NCBI RefSeq assembly: GCF_013009555.1
Contig: NZ_CP046176.1
Location: forward strand, 5,115,501 to 5,179,500
DNA: 64,000 nucleotides
Source: Phocaeicola dorei
GTDB taxonomy: Bacteria; Bacteroidota; Bacteroidia; Bacteroidales; Bacteroidaceae
Direction: 5' to 3'
The notes below the pieces were generated by a model, which was not told the origin of the DNA, searched no databases, and saw nothing but the letters and a program-made list of their open reading frames with translations. Positions 34,126 through 43,501 of this stretch are shown here, piece by piece (position 1 is the first letter of the stretch; every line of letters begins with the position of its first letter). Made by a program: the position numbers and the translations under genes.

Positions 34126-37100
34126 ATGGAAACAAAACTACAATCCAAACAGCAATATCCGCGGTTTATCCAAAATAAACCGTGTGGTATTGACAAATTC
34201 GATGGAGGTTCGCAAGAAAGGTTGGCAAAAACTATTGCTCGCCATTTTTGTCAGAATGATTCATTGGATGAGGAATGTACTTTACCTCGAATTATCGGCA
34301 TCGAAGGTATTTGGGGATCTGGAAAATCCAACGTGGTTAAAATGTTGGAACGTGAATTATCAGACGACTATTACTTTTTTGAGTATGACGCATGGGGACA
34401 TCAAGAGGACTTGCAACGCCGCTCTATATTGGAATTGCTTACAAGCAAACTTATTGATGATGGTATCCTATCTGGAAATGCAACAATAAAAGTCAAAGGT
34501 GGAGGTACGAAAACCGTATCATGGTCTGAAAAGCTGAAATATTTATTAGCCCGTAAAACGGAGACCGTAACCGAAAAATATCCCCTTATCAGTAATGGTA
34601 TGGTTGCGGCATTTTTGGTTGCAGTTTTAACTCCGATATTTACATTTATTGCGTATGCAGTAAAACCTACACCCACAACATGGTGGTTTTCTTTATTGTC
34701 TATTATCATAGCTGCACTGCCAGTTCTTATTGCATTGTGCGTTTGGAAATGGGCATATAGCAAAGATCATAAATATGGATGGAGTTATATGTTAGCTATT
34801 TATCAAGATAAAGTCGAAAAGGACGTTTGCTATGAGACTTTGAGCGAAGACGAACCAACGGTTTACGAGTTCAAAACATGGATGCAAGACATTTCTGATT
34901 TTATCAAGGAAAAAGGACAACGTAAATTAGTCCTTGTTTTTGACAACATGGATCGTCTCCCCGCTGAAAAAGTAAAAGAATTATGGTCTTCTATCCATAC
35001 GTTCTTCGCCGATAGCGGTTTTGAAAATGTTTGGGCTGTTATTCCTTTCGATGAAACACATTTAGCTTGTGCATTCGGAGATGAGACCGACGAACAAACG
35101 AAACAACTGACCAAGTATTTTATCAATAAAACTTTCCCTATTGTTTATCGTGTTGCTCCTCCTGTTATTACCGACTATCGAAGTATATTCAACAAACTGT
35201 TTGTTGAAGCATTTGGAGAAACAGAAAATGAAGCGAAAGAAACTATAAATCGGATATTCAGATTGGTAAATCCTAATGCCAATGTTAGGGAAATTATATC
35301 ATATATCAATGAGATGGTCGCTCTTAAACAAGAGTGGTGTAACGAAATTTTGATGATAAACATAGCATTGTTCTGTTTGAAGAAGACGGATATTCTGGCA
35401 AATCCAGTAGAACAAATATTGTCCGGCGACTATCTGAATGGCATTCAAACAATAATTAACAATGATCTGCAAACACAACGCGAAATTGCAGCTTTGGTAT
35501 ATGGTGTCGATGTTGAAGATGCTCGACAAATTCCATTGAAAAAATATATTGAAGGCTGCATCAACGGAGAAGAAGACCACGACATAAATCAATATGCAGA
35601 GACTAATAAACAATTTGACACTGTATTAGAAGAAGTTATACAATGTATGGACAATGCGCTTATCGATAAGATTATACATTGTTTGCATAAATTAACTCGA
35701 AAGAGCGATGTTATTCTGCGTGTATGGCAAAGAATAGCACAATTGAAATTAAAAGAATCCATAGAGAAGCAGGTGTTCCCTGTCGAATACCAAGAACTGC
35801 TGTTGCATTTAGACACGGAAAGCCAAAACCATGTGATTGCTCAATTATATAAGAAGATAGTTCGGTTCAATGACTTCAATGGCGGCGACTATTTCAAAAC
35901 GTTAGATGCAATAGACAGGTTTATTGCGCAAAATAAGTTGGCGTGCGATTTTACGTCATTGATTGAAGCAAAAACAGTCAAGCCAAATACATTTATCGAT
36001 TATATTCAAGCTGCAAATGCAACAGATGCTGCCTATCGGGATAACGCGACAACTAAAGCATATAAATATTATCAAGTAGCAACAAATTCGGAGGCGCTCG
36101 ATAATTATTTGGCAAACTTACTACCCGATAATTTCGACCATGCAGATATTGTAAAAACGTTAAAAGATAATTCTACCTATACGTTTCCAACGCTTTTGCA
36201 AGCGATCACGAATTGCATTGATGAACAGAATGTAAATAAAGATAATATAGGGGCTATATTTACAACCTATCGTTTATTGGCATCTGACGAAGAAAGACCT
36301 TTACCTGTAACGTTAGATTCAACCTACATAAATCAGTTGCATTCTGAATTAGAAACTGATGGCCGAAACATTAAAGAGTCTGGATATTACGATTTAGTCG
36401 CCATGCAATTGGCACATGGTCATTCCGTTTCCTTAATAGAGGGTGGAGATATAAAATATGTTGCAGAACTCATGGACTATTATGTGGATCATGGAGACTT
36501 ATTAGTAAATAGTGTGGGATGGAATATACCGCTATTAAATGAAACACTACAATACATGGTAAATCATAAACTTGGCTATAAATTATTGCTCTCAGACATA
36601 TTGCCCCAATTTGAAGATATTAAGAACAGAATAGGTGTAACGGATGAGGTATTTATCGAGCATTTAGCAGAGTGGAATACCGATTTGGATAAGTATATCA
36701 CTAAGAACAATATTAAAGATGTAATTCCTGACGCATCTTTTTACGATTTGACCACTAAAATAAGCAATGTCCTGACCGATCATATCAATAAAATAGCGTT
36801 CGAAGCGTTGTCTGAAATAAGTGTTGATACATTATACGCCCAAAGAACAGCACATACATCATATTATTGGTTTGTCGCAATAAAACATTTACTGGCTAAA
36901 ATCAAATCCTTGCCAGATAACTTGACTGAATTTGGCAAAAAGATTCTGATGGATATTGCTTCTGGAACTCAAAGTTTGAATCCTTTCCCTAATTGTTTCA
37001 AGAATATAGTTGAAAGATTGGATAAACGAAAAATTAAATCGACAGTTACCGATATAAGAAATGATTTCTGCATCGGTAAAAAGACTATCAATGCAATAAA

Positions 37101-37380
37101 GTTTCAATTTTTCGAAACATGGCTTAGATCGCATGGTAATTTGAAAAGTCAAGCTGGAGACGTTATTGATAAAATAGTGAAACCTGTAATTTCCGATGGG
37201 GCATGCCGTTCATTGATTCTGCAAAACAAAGATTTTTATATGGATTTAATAAATACAGCAGGGGATGATGCTTATGAATTGAAAAAGAGTCTCCGAAACC
37301 TCATACAAAAAGATTCAGATCCGCAATTGGTTAAATTTGTCAATTCGATAGATTCAGTACCTGAGGTTGAAACCGCGTAA
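34126..37380 (+). CDS. KAP-family P-loop NTPase with membrane segments
   Basis: This large protein of 1084 aa has a Walker A GIWGSGKS at about residues 62-69, two membrane spans inserted after it (about 156-180 and 186-208), and a Walker B LVLVFDNMDRL at about 268-278. That is the KAP NTPase layout, in which the NTPase core is split by a membrane insertion. The rest (from about 400 to 1084) is a long helical region without recognised domains. The KAP family includes PifA of plasmid F, which excludes phage T7, so a phage-defence role is plausible. The gene is AT-rich, has no homologue elsewhere in the window, and ends 5 bases before a MITE-like repeat. Confidence 0.82.
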   Translation: METKLQSKQQYPRFIQNKPCGIDKFDGGSQERLAKTIARHFCQNDSLDEECTLPRIIGIEGIWGSGKSNVVKMLERELSDDYYFFEYDAWGHQEDLQRRSILELLTSKLIDDGILSGNATIKVKGGGTKTVSWSEKLKYLLARKTETVTEKYPLISNGMVAAFLVAVLTPIFTFIAYAVKPTPTTWWFSLLSIIIAALPVLIALCVWKWAYSKDHKYGWSYMLAIYQDKVEKDVCYETLSEDEPTVYEFKTWMQDISDFIKEKGQRKLVLVFDNMDRLPAEKVKELWSSIHTFFADSGFENVWAVIPFDETHLACAFGDETDEQTKQLTKYFINKTFPIVYRVAPPVITDYRSIFNKLFVEAFGETENEAKETINRIFRLVNPNANVREIISYINEMVALKQEWCNEILMINIALFCLKKTDILANPVEQILSGDYLNGIQTIINNDLQTQREIAALVYGVDVEDARQIPLKKYIEGCINGEEDHDINQYAETNKQFDTVLEEVIQCMDNALIDKIIHCLHKLTRKSDVILRVWQRIAQLKLKESIEKQVFPVEYQELLLHLDTESQNHVIAQLYKKIVRFNDFNGGDYFKTLDAIDRFIAQNKLACDFTSLIEAKTVKPNTFIDYIQAANATDAAYRDNATTKAYKYYQVATNSEALDNYLANLLPDNFDHADIVKTLKDNSTYTFPTLLQAITNCIDEQNVNKDNIGAIFTTYRLLASDEERPLPVTLDSTYINQLHSELETDGRNIKESGYYDLVAMQLAHGHSVSLIEGGDIKYVAELMDYYVDHGDLLVNSVGWNIPLLNETLQYMVNHKLGYKLLLSDILPQFEDIKNRIGVTDEVFIEHLAEWNTDLDKYITKNNIKDVIPDASFYDLTTKISNVLTDHINKIAFEALSEISVDTLYAQRTAHTSYYWFVAIKHLLAKIKSLPDNLTEFGKKILMDIASGTQSLNPFPNCFKNIVERLDKRKIKSTVTDIRNDFCIGKKTINAIKFQFFETWLRSHGNLKSQAGDVIDKIVKPVISDGACRSLILQNKDFYMDLINTAGDDAYELKKSLRNLIQKDSDPQLVKFVNSIDSVPEVETA

Positions 37381-37385
37381 GTATT

Positions 37386-37517
37386 TGTCTAACAAGTCCG
37401 AATTTTACGATTTTACCCGTCAGAACTGAAGTGCCCCCCAAAAAAATTGTATCCAACTTTTGGGGGTCACTTCAAACTTCGATAGGGATAATTTTCAATT
37501 TTGGGGACTTGTTAGAC
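37386..37517. mobile_element. MITE-like element with 14-bp perfect inverted ends
   Basis: The ends TGTCTAACAAGTCC (37386-37399) and GGACTTGTTAGACA (37504-37517) are perfect inverted repeats bounding 132 bases. Inside, GAAGTGCCCCCC with AAAA and TTTTGGGGG with TCACTTC form a second inverted repeat. There is no coding capacity. It separates the KAP gene from mobC and supplies the mobC stop codon. Confidence 0.65.
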
Positions 37518-39530
37518 AGTCTCATTATCTGGTAGCAGTTTACACAGCACCGGATCGTTTTTGATACGCTCCAGTTCCTCCTGCACAATCTGCTTCACCT
37601 CTTCCTTGATGCGCCGGTAGTTCGCCTGCACCGTTTCCTTCATGCGGTCGTTGCCGTCCTCGTCCGTGAAGTTTGTAATGACGGGAATTTTCTTGTAGGC
37701 ACTTTCTTCCCGTTTCACCTTTTCGGCATCCACCACAATCTCGCAATGAAAAATCTTCTGCTCGATACGCTCGTTGAAGTTGTCGGATACAGAACCGACA
37801 AACATTCCCTGCGTAAGCCCGGAAATCTTACTCGGTGGAATGAGCGCGTCCATCTGCGTGTTGATGGAGGTGGAAACATCCTGCCGGTTGATGGAGATGG
37901 ACTGCCGTTTCTGCAACACCTTACCGAACCGCTCGGAGAGCGTCTTGGCTGTTTCCCCCACCACCTGACCGGAGAAAATATTGCCGACAGTGTTCATCAC
38001 CACTTTCGCCTCTTTGTCCCCGTAGTCACGCACTAACTGGCTGAAATCCTGAAAGCCCAGACACACGGCAACCTTGTTGCTTCGGGCGGTAGCTATAAGA
38101 TTGTCCAACCCTTTGAAGTATATTGTGGGCAACTCGTCGATGATGACCGATGACTTCAGCATCCCCTTCTTGTTGATGAGCTTCACGATACGGGAATTAT
38201 ACAGACCGAGTGCCGCACCGTAGATATTCTGACGGTCGGGATTGTTACCCACGCAGAGGATTTTCGGCTCTTCGGGATTGTTGATGTCCAGCGTAAACTC
38301 GCTGTCTGACATCACCCAGTAGAGCTGCGGTGAAATCATCCTCGAAAGCGGGATTTTTGCCGACGCTATCTGACCCATGAGCTGCTCCGCAGCCCCTCCA
38401 AGCCACGCATCCATGAACGGCGAAAGGTAGTTCTCCAGCTCCGGATAAGAGGTCAGTATCGGAAATATATCCTCGTAACGGCGGTTCAGAAACTCGATAG
38501 CATGGGGAAACGTGCAAAACTTCCCGTTCTGATAGATTTTGAGATACCAGATAATACTGGCAAACAGAATGATAGGTGACTCCACGAAGAAGTCGCCCTG
38601 CTTTTGCACCCACGTTTTATTGAGGTTGAGCATTATTGTGTAGGCACTCTCATAGGCATCCGTAATATCTTCCATAAAATCCGGGTGAATGGGATTGCAC
38701 CGATGAGAGCGTCGCGGGTCGTCGAAGTTGATCACATAGAACTTCGGCTTTACCTTGTAGCCGTCCGGGTGGTTCAGCAAATGGTTGTAGGCAATAGTAG
38801 ATAGGTCGGGATACTTGAAATCGTAGATGTATTGACTAAAGCCCTTTTCAATCTGTTGCTTGATAAAATTGTTTACCACGGCATAGGACTTGCCGCTGCC
38901 CGGCGTACCCAACACGATGGACGCACGGAAGGGATTAACTACATTGATCCAACCGTTGTTCCAGCGTTTCCTGTAATAGAAACGTGTCGGCAGATTGACC
39001 GAATACTCGCTTTCGATAAGCCTCGTTTCCTGCATGAAACTCTCGTTCTCGTTGTTGAAAACATCCTCCATCAAATTGTGTTTCAACAGGCGGCTCATCC
39101 ACAGACCACCCATCAACAGGCAGACATAGCCCGTTCCAATGGTAAGGACATACAGTCCCGTCACCGCTTCAAGCGGCAGCGGCAGGGGCAGCAACCACCA
39201 GTTCAGGAAAAACAGCACGAACCCGACGGCAAATGCTGTCCAGATTCTCCCCCAAGTGATTTTCTCACCCTTGACACCCTTCGTACCCAGACAGGACAAG
39301 GCAAGCAAAAGGACGGAAAACAGCTTCGTGTAGAGAATGGAATGGAACAGCCCCGCCGTGCGGTCGAAGTTCAGAAGGATTTTGTCCACCACGCCGATGT
39401 TCACGCCCCACAGCCGGATGGCTTCGTAGCAGAACCAGTACACGTTCATGACCACTAAAATGATACTCACGGCACGCAGAAAATCCATGATTTTCGCCAA
39501 TGCCCTCAAATCGTCTTCTTGTTGTGACAT
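37512..39530 (-). CDS. mobC: MobC, VirD4-like coupling protein of the ICE
   Basis: The protein has 672 aa with four or so N-terminal membrane segments (residues of about 20-38, 66-83, 97-115 and 123-142), Walker A GTPGSGKS at about residue 207-214, and Walker B SVIIDELPTIYF. It couples the relaxase complex to the Tra channel. It is encoded last in a mobA-mobB-mobC operon. The stop codon lies within the right inverted repeat of the MITE-like element (37504-37517), so the natural C terminus may have been slightly altered. Confidence 0.9.
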   Translation of the reverse strand: MSQQEDDLRALAKIMDFLRAVSIILVVMNVYWFCYEAIRLWGVNIGVVDKILLNFDRTAGLFHSILYTKLFSVLLLALSCLGTKGVKGEKITWGRIWTAFAVGFVLFFLNWWLLPLPLPLEAVTGLYVLTIGTGYVCLLMGGLWMSRLLKHNLMEDVFNNENESFMQETRLIESEYSVNLPTRFYYRKRWNNGWINVVNPFRASIVLGTPGSGKSYAVVNNFIKQQIEKGFSQYIYDFKYPDLSTIAYNHLLNHPDGYKVKPKFYVINFDDPRRSHRCNPIHPDFMEDITDAYESAYTIMLNLNKTWVQKQGDFFVESPIILFASIIWYLKIYQNGKFCTFPHAIEFLNRRYEDIFPILTSYPELENYLSPFMDAWLGGAAEQLMGQIASAKIPLSRMISPQLYWVMSDSEFTLDINNPEEPKILCVGNNPDRQNIYGAALGLYNSRIVKLINKKGMLKSSVIIDELPTIYFKGLDNLIATARSNKVAVCLGFQDFSQLVRDYGDKEAKVVMNTVGNIFSGQVVGETAKTLSERFGKVLQKRQSISINRQDVSTSINTQMDALIPPSKISGLTQGMFVGSVSDNFNERIEQKIFHCEIVVDAEKVKREESAYKKIPVITNFTDEDGNDRMKETVQANYRRIKEEVKQIVQEELERIKNDPVLCKLLPDNETV

Positions 39531-39560
39531 ACATTGATTTTTTAATTGTTGATACTCTGA

Positions 39561-40808
39561 TTACATACCCAAGCCCTTGCGTTTTTTCTTCTTTTTGCGC
39601 TTCATCGCCCGGATGAAAGCCTCTTCCTCGGCATCTACCGCCGGACCTTCGGGAGTGAGCAAGCCCATACCGCCCGATATATCTTCACTGTCGTAGGCGG
39701 TCTGCCCGTGTGCCTTGTCCGCAGCATCCACAGGGATGGATAGCGGTATCGGCGGTTGTCCGGCGTATGGCAGGGTGAAGTGTTCCTGCAAGGCATTCGC
39801 CGAAAGCTCCTTACCCATGCGCGAACCGTTCAGCACGCATCCCGTGCGGTGGTCGATGAAGGTAGCCCCATAGATGCGCCCTTCCTCTGTGTAGCGCAGT
39901 ACGGTGTCGATGCCCTTCTCTTTGAGTTGGGATACAAATTTGTCCTTGTCATAAGTGCCTTGCAGCACGGAAAGGACGGTGCGTTTCGTCATGTCTGCCA
40001 GTTTCCTATCCTTGATTTCCGATTTGGAACGGACAAACTTCTTCTGTACGGCTTCATAGCCTGCGGACTTCCCGAAAAGCGAGGATTTGAACGGGTTGCC
40101 CACCTTGTTACCCTTGTCGTCCGTGACGGAATAGACCAGCCCGTGATACTCCCGTCCGCGCACGTTGCCCCTCGCTTCCTCCACCGTCATATTATATAAG
40201 GAAAGGAGCGCACGGTATTCGCCCATCGTCTGGAAACGGTACTGCCCATTCAGAGCCTTCACGGTGTTGCCTACCTGCTTCTTCACATCACCTGCCGATG
40301 CGGCCACCTTGCGCAACGGATTATCCAATCTCTGATTTTTACGTTCTGCCGGATGCAATCCGTACTTCTGTTCCAGTTCCCTGCGGATACGGTCGCTGCG
40401 GCGGTAGAGAAAATCCCGGTTGAGCCTTTTCCCGTTCTCGTCCACGTTGACCGTCACGATGTGCAGGTGGTGGCGGTCGATGTCCTCGTGCTTGAATACA
40501 AGATAAGGCTGGTTTCCGAAACCGAGTTTTTCCAGATACTCGCGGGCGATATTCTGCAACTCAATATCGGTCAGCACATCCTCCGGGTGCGGGTTGAGAG
40601 AGATATGCACCACCGGCTTCTCGATCTTCATCTGCGGTGGCAGGAAGGTGAGAAAACCCTCCATCGCCTTGCCTATGTCCACCGTTCCCGAACCGTCATT
40701 GTAGATGCGGTTGGTGGTGAGAAGCCGCCCCTGCGCCTCGTTAATCTTCTCCCCGTTGTAGGCAATCGCGCCGTACAACGAACTTCCTACACTGATTTTT
40801 GCGACCAT
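39561..40808 (-). CDS. mobB: MobB relaxase
   Basis: The protein has 415 aa and belongs to the MOBP-type relaxase/mobilisation nuclease family. The N-terminal catalytic region contains VVHISLNPHPEDVLTD and the metal-binding motif HEDIDRHHLHIVTVNVDENG at about residues 107-126. A tyrosine in the segment ends at YLVFKHED. It would nick the oriT region next to mobA. Its start overlaps the mobA stop by about 22 bases. The C-terminal tail is basic (KRKKKKKRKGLGM). Confidence 0.9.
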   Translation of the reverse strand: MVAKISVGSSLYGAIAYNGEKINEAQGRLLTTNRIYNDGSGTVDIGKAMEGFLTFLPPQMKIEKPVVHISLNPHPEDVLTDIELQNIAREYLEKLGFGNQPYLVFKHEDIDRHHLHIVTVNVDENGKRLNRDFLYRRSDRIRRELEQKYGLHPAERKNQRLDNPLRKVAASAGDVKKQVGNTVKALNGQYRFQTMGEYRALLSLYNMTVEEARGNVRGREYHGLVYSVTDDKGNKVGNPFKSSLFGKSAGYEAVQKKFVRSKSEIKDRKLADMTKRTVLSVLQGTYDKDKFVSQLKEKGIDTVLRYTEEGRIYGATFIDHRTGCVLNGSRMGKELSANALQEHFTLPYAGQPPIPLSIPVDAADKAHGQTAYDSEDISGGMGLLTPEGPAVDAEEEAFIRAMKRKKKKKRKGLGM

Positions 40809-41215
40809 TTTGCCTCCATTTCCCTTGAAAGTTCCACAATCCGGCGGCTCAGTTTCACGAGTTCGACGGTGTGTTGCTCTAATTTGTAGAGCAACGCCAT
40901 CGCCTTTTTCTCTGAAAAATGCAGCCTCAGTTCCTTCACGACTTGGTTGTAATTCGTACCCACGGCACGGAATTGTGCATGAAAATCCGACAGTTTGGTG
41001 TAATAGTCCACCAACGTCTTGTCCACCTTCAGCACCTTGAACGGTTGCCCGAAGAAGTGCGCTTTGAGGAAAACAGACCGTGCATAGACACCCGATTTTC
41101 CGAACATGGCGAGGAAACGGTTGTGTTCCTCCTCGTTGAAACGGACGGTGTACCGGTACACCGCCGGATCAAGTTTGGGATTTCTCCCTGATTTGCTTTT
41201 CCTTTTCTCTTTCAT
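40787..41215 (-). CDS. mobA: MobA accessory mobilisation protein
   Basis: The protein has 142 aa and is basic, with an N terminus MKEKRKSKSGRNPKLDPAVY followed by a ribbon-helix-helix-like segment (YRYTVRFNEEEHNRFLAMFG) typical of relaxosome accessory proteins (MobC/NikA-like fold). It probably binds oriT and recruits the relaxase. It is the first gene of the leftward mob operon. The adjacent palindrome-rich region upstream is the expected oriT. Confidence 0.88.
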   Translation of the reverse strand: MKEKRKSKSGRNPKLDPAVYRYTVRFNEEEHNRFLAMFGKSGVYARSVFLKAHFFGQPFKVLKVDKTLVDYYTKLSDFHAQFRAVGTNYNQVVKELRLHFSEKKAMALLYKLEQHTVELVKLSRRIVELSREMEAKWSQKSV

Positions 41216-41924
41216 ATTACTTTGGATTTAGCGGATTGACGGCATAAGCCGCCGCTTCGGATTACAGCACCGCAGTTCTGAAAGGCTTCCCGACTTCGGA
41301 GGGAAAGCCCGCCCCCTGCAAGGGCAAGTGCTTTTCGTGGCTGCTCAAAATATTTTGAGCGGCTGAAAAGACATCTTGCTATGTTCAGGTGAACATAAAA
41401 ATCCGTCAGGGGACGGATTGGGAAAATACCTTTCAGGACTCCGGGCCGCGCGTCATCGGCGAACCCTGCTGTCCGGGTGCAAAGTTACGCCCTTAAAGCG
41501 GTATCGGACAGATGCTTGACCCGGTCAATGACTGCCAACCGGCGCAACGTGCCGCCACTTGCCGGAGAAGTGATACAGGTTCCAAAATATACTTGTTTAT
41601 TTGCAGCATGATTCAAGAAACGAACGATTTGAAGATATGATAAACGGAACATTCAAATACCCGGAAATCCGCTTCTTCGGATACTTGCCGAAACGGATAC
41701 CCGAACCGTCGGAAACCCGGTTCTCCGACAATTCGGTGACGTATGGATTCAATGACTTCATGACGCAATGTCGTCAATCACCATTTGTCCGACGCACCGC
41801 TTCACCACAGAACCGGATACGCGACGACCCGCCTGCGTGTGTAGTCACGGAAGCGGATGGTGCGACAGCCAAATCCGTATGGAAACAGAAAAACAAATCA
41901 TCAACAATTAAAATAAATGGAACT
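41216..41924. other. Region between mobA and traA, candidate oriT
   Basis: The mob and tra operons diverge here. It contains an 18-base palindrome GCTCAAAATATTTTGAGC (41343-41360), a hairpin GTTCAGGTGAAC (about 41379-41390) and a hairpin with arms AATCCGTC (41400-41407) and GACGGATT (41412-41419). A -7-like CAAAGTTA (leftward TAACTTTG) lies at 41480-41487. An in-frame extension of traA (from 41601) is open, but the residues are proline/arginine-rich and the ATG at 41925 fits the family start. Confidence 0.6.
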
Positions 41925-42686
41925 ATGAGTAAGGAAATCTTCGTTGCATTCGCAACACAGAAAGGTGGCATCGGCAAATCCACTGTCACGGCACTTGCCG
42001 CCAGCTACCTGCACAACGTGAAAGGCTACAATGTCGCCGTCGTGGACTGCGACGACCCGCAGCACAGCATCCACGGGCTGCGCGAACACGAAATGGGGCT
42101 TATCGACAGCAGCACCTACTTCAAGGCTCTCGCTTGCGACCATTTCCGCCGGATCAAAAAGAACGCCTACACCATCGTCAAAAGCAATGCGGTGAACGCC
42201 CTCGACGATGCCGAGAGGATGATTGCCACTGAGGACGTGAAACCCGACGTGGTGTTCTTCGACATGCCCGGCACACTCCGAAGCAACGGCGTGATAAAGA
42301 CGCTCTCGCAGATGGACTACATTTTCACTCCGCTGAGTGCCGACCGCTTTGTCGTGGAGAGTACCCTGAAATTCGTCACGATGTTCCGCGACAGGCTGAT
42401 GACTACCGGACAGGCGAAAACAAAGGGGCTGCATCTGTTCTGGACGATGGTGGACGGCAGGGAGAGGAACGACTTGTACGGCATCTACGAGGAAGTGATA
42501 GCCGAAATGGGCTTTCCGGTACTTTCCACCCGCTTGCCCGACAGCAAGAAGTTCCGCCGTGACCTTTCGGAAGAGCGCAAGAGCGTTTTCCGCTCCACCA
42601 TCTTCCCGATGGACACGGCACTGCTGAAAGGGAGTGGCATCCGGGAGTTTTCCGAAGAGATAAGCGACATCATCAGACCGCAGTGA
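41925..42686 (+). CDS. traA: TraA, ParA-like ATPase of the tra operon
   Basis: The start at 41925 gives MSKEIFVAFATQKGGIGKST, the deviant Walker A box being immediately at the N terminus as in family members; product 253 aa. Other motifs are VVDCDDPQHS and VVFFDMPGT. TraA is the first gene of the CTnDOT tra operon; its role in transfer is not well defined. The open frame extends 108 codons further upstream (to 41601), which is noted as odd but is not preferred. The stop is followed almost immediately by traB. Confidence 0.9.
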   Translation: MSKEIFVAFATQKGGIGKSTVTALAASYLHNVKGYNVAVVDCDDPQHSIHGLREHEMGLIDSSTYFKALACDHFRRIKKNAYTIVKSNAVNALDDAERMIATEDVKPDVVFFDMPGTLRSNGVIKTLSQMDYIFTPLSADRFVVESTLKFVTMFRDRLMTTGQAKTKGLHLFWTMVDGRERNDLYGIYEEVIAEMGFPVLSTRLPDSKKFRRDLSEERKSVFRSTIFPMDTALLKGSGIREFSEEISDIIRPQ

Positions 42687-42688
42687 GC

Positions 42689-43129
42689 ATGGGCAGCAGG
42701 AAAGTGAACACGGAAGGCATCGACGAGGAACTGCTGTTAGCCTCCATCGGGCGGCGCACACAGGACGGGACACTGCGCCCCGCACAGGAAGTACCCGCAG
42801 CTGCACCGACCGAAGAGGACACCGCCGCACCGGAACCATCTCCTGTGCAACCCGTAACACGGGAAAAAGCGCAGAGGGAAAGTGGACGCCGGAAAAGGCA
42901 GGACGAGGACTACAACGAGCTATTCCTGCGCCGCAACGAGATAAAGACCCGCCAATGTGTCTATATCAGCCGTGACGTCCACGGCAAGATCCTCAGAATC
43001 GTGAACGACATCGCCGGAGGGGAAATCTCAGTAGGCGGATATGTGGATACCGTGCTGCGCCAGCATCTGGAACAGCACAAGGAGAGAATCAACGAACTGT
43101 ACAAGAAACAACGTGAAGATCTGATTTGA
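42689..43129 (+). CDS. traB: TraB, DUF3408-type protein
   Basis: The protein has 146 aa. The N-terminal half is a disordered proline/alanine-rich region (VPAAAPTEEDTAAPEPSPVQ) and the C-terminal half is a ribbon-helix-helix-like domain (TRQCVYISRDVHGKILRIVN; GYVDTVLRQHLEQHKERI), as in DUF3408 proteins. A GTG at 42683 overlapping the traA stop is an alternative start. It probably binds DNA as a dimer. It has the same fold as TraC directly downstream. Confidence 0.8.
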   Translation: MGSRKVNTEGIDEELLLASIGRRTQDGTLRPAQEVPAAAPTEEDTAAPEPSPVQPVTREKAQRESGRRKRQDEDYNELFLRRNEIKTRQCVYISRDVHGKILRIVNDIAGGEISVGGYVDTVLRQHLEQHKERINELYKKQREDLI

Positions 43130-43131
43130 AA

Positions 43132-43485
43132 ATGGAAAAAGAAATGACACCGAATGAAAAAAGACCACAGCAAGACTGCGGAGGTATGTTTACCCAAGTG
43201 CAGGCGAGTGTGGAAATACTGTCGCCTGTCCCGGTAAGCGGCAAATGCAGTGAGAAGGACTATGAACGCCTGTTCATCCGCGACCCGGAAGTAAAGGCAC
43301 GTGAGGGGAAGATGGCGTATGTGCGCCCGGAGTACCACGAGCGTATCATGCGTATCACCCGTGTAATCGGGCATGACCGGCTTACGCTGTCCGCTTACAT
43401 CGACCATGTGCTGACGCACCACTTCAACCAGTGCGAAGATGCGATAAAGAGCCTTTATGCCCGAAATTACAATTCAGTATTCTAA
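43132..43485 (+). CDS. traC: TraC, DUF3408-type protein
   Basis: The protein has 117 aa with a C-terminal segment MAYVRPEYHERIMRITRVIG and LTLSAYIDHVLTHHFNQCED, a clear paralogue of the TraB C-terminal half. The ATG at 43132 is 2 bases after the traB stop; a TTG overlapping that stop is an alternative. It is probably a DNA-binding partner of TraB. Both lie between the ParA-like TraA and the membrane genes, which resembles a partition cassette within the transfer operon. Confidence 0.8.
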   Translation: MEKEMTPNEKRPQQDCGGMFTQVQASVEILSPVPVSGKCSEKDYERLFIRDPEVKAREGKMAYVRPEYHERIMRITRVIGHDRLTLSAYIDHVLTHHFNQCEDAIKSLYARNYNSVF

Positions 43486-43501
43486 CCAAAAACGGAAGGA
43501 T

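Noticed and set aside
41601..41924. 108-codon N-terminal extension of TraA
   Set aside because: The Walker A box begins right after ATG 41925 as in family members; the extension looks like translated intergenic DNA, although it is open in frame.
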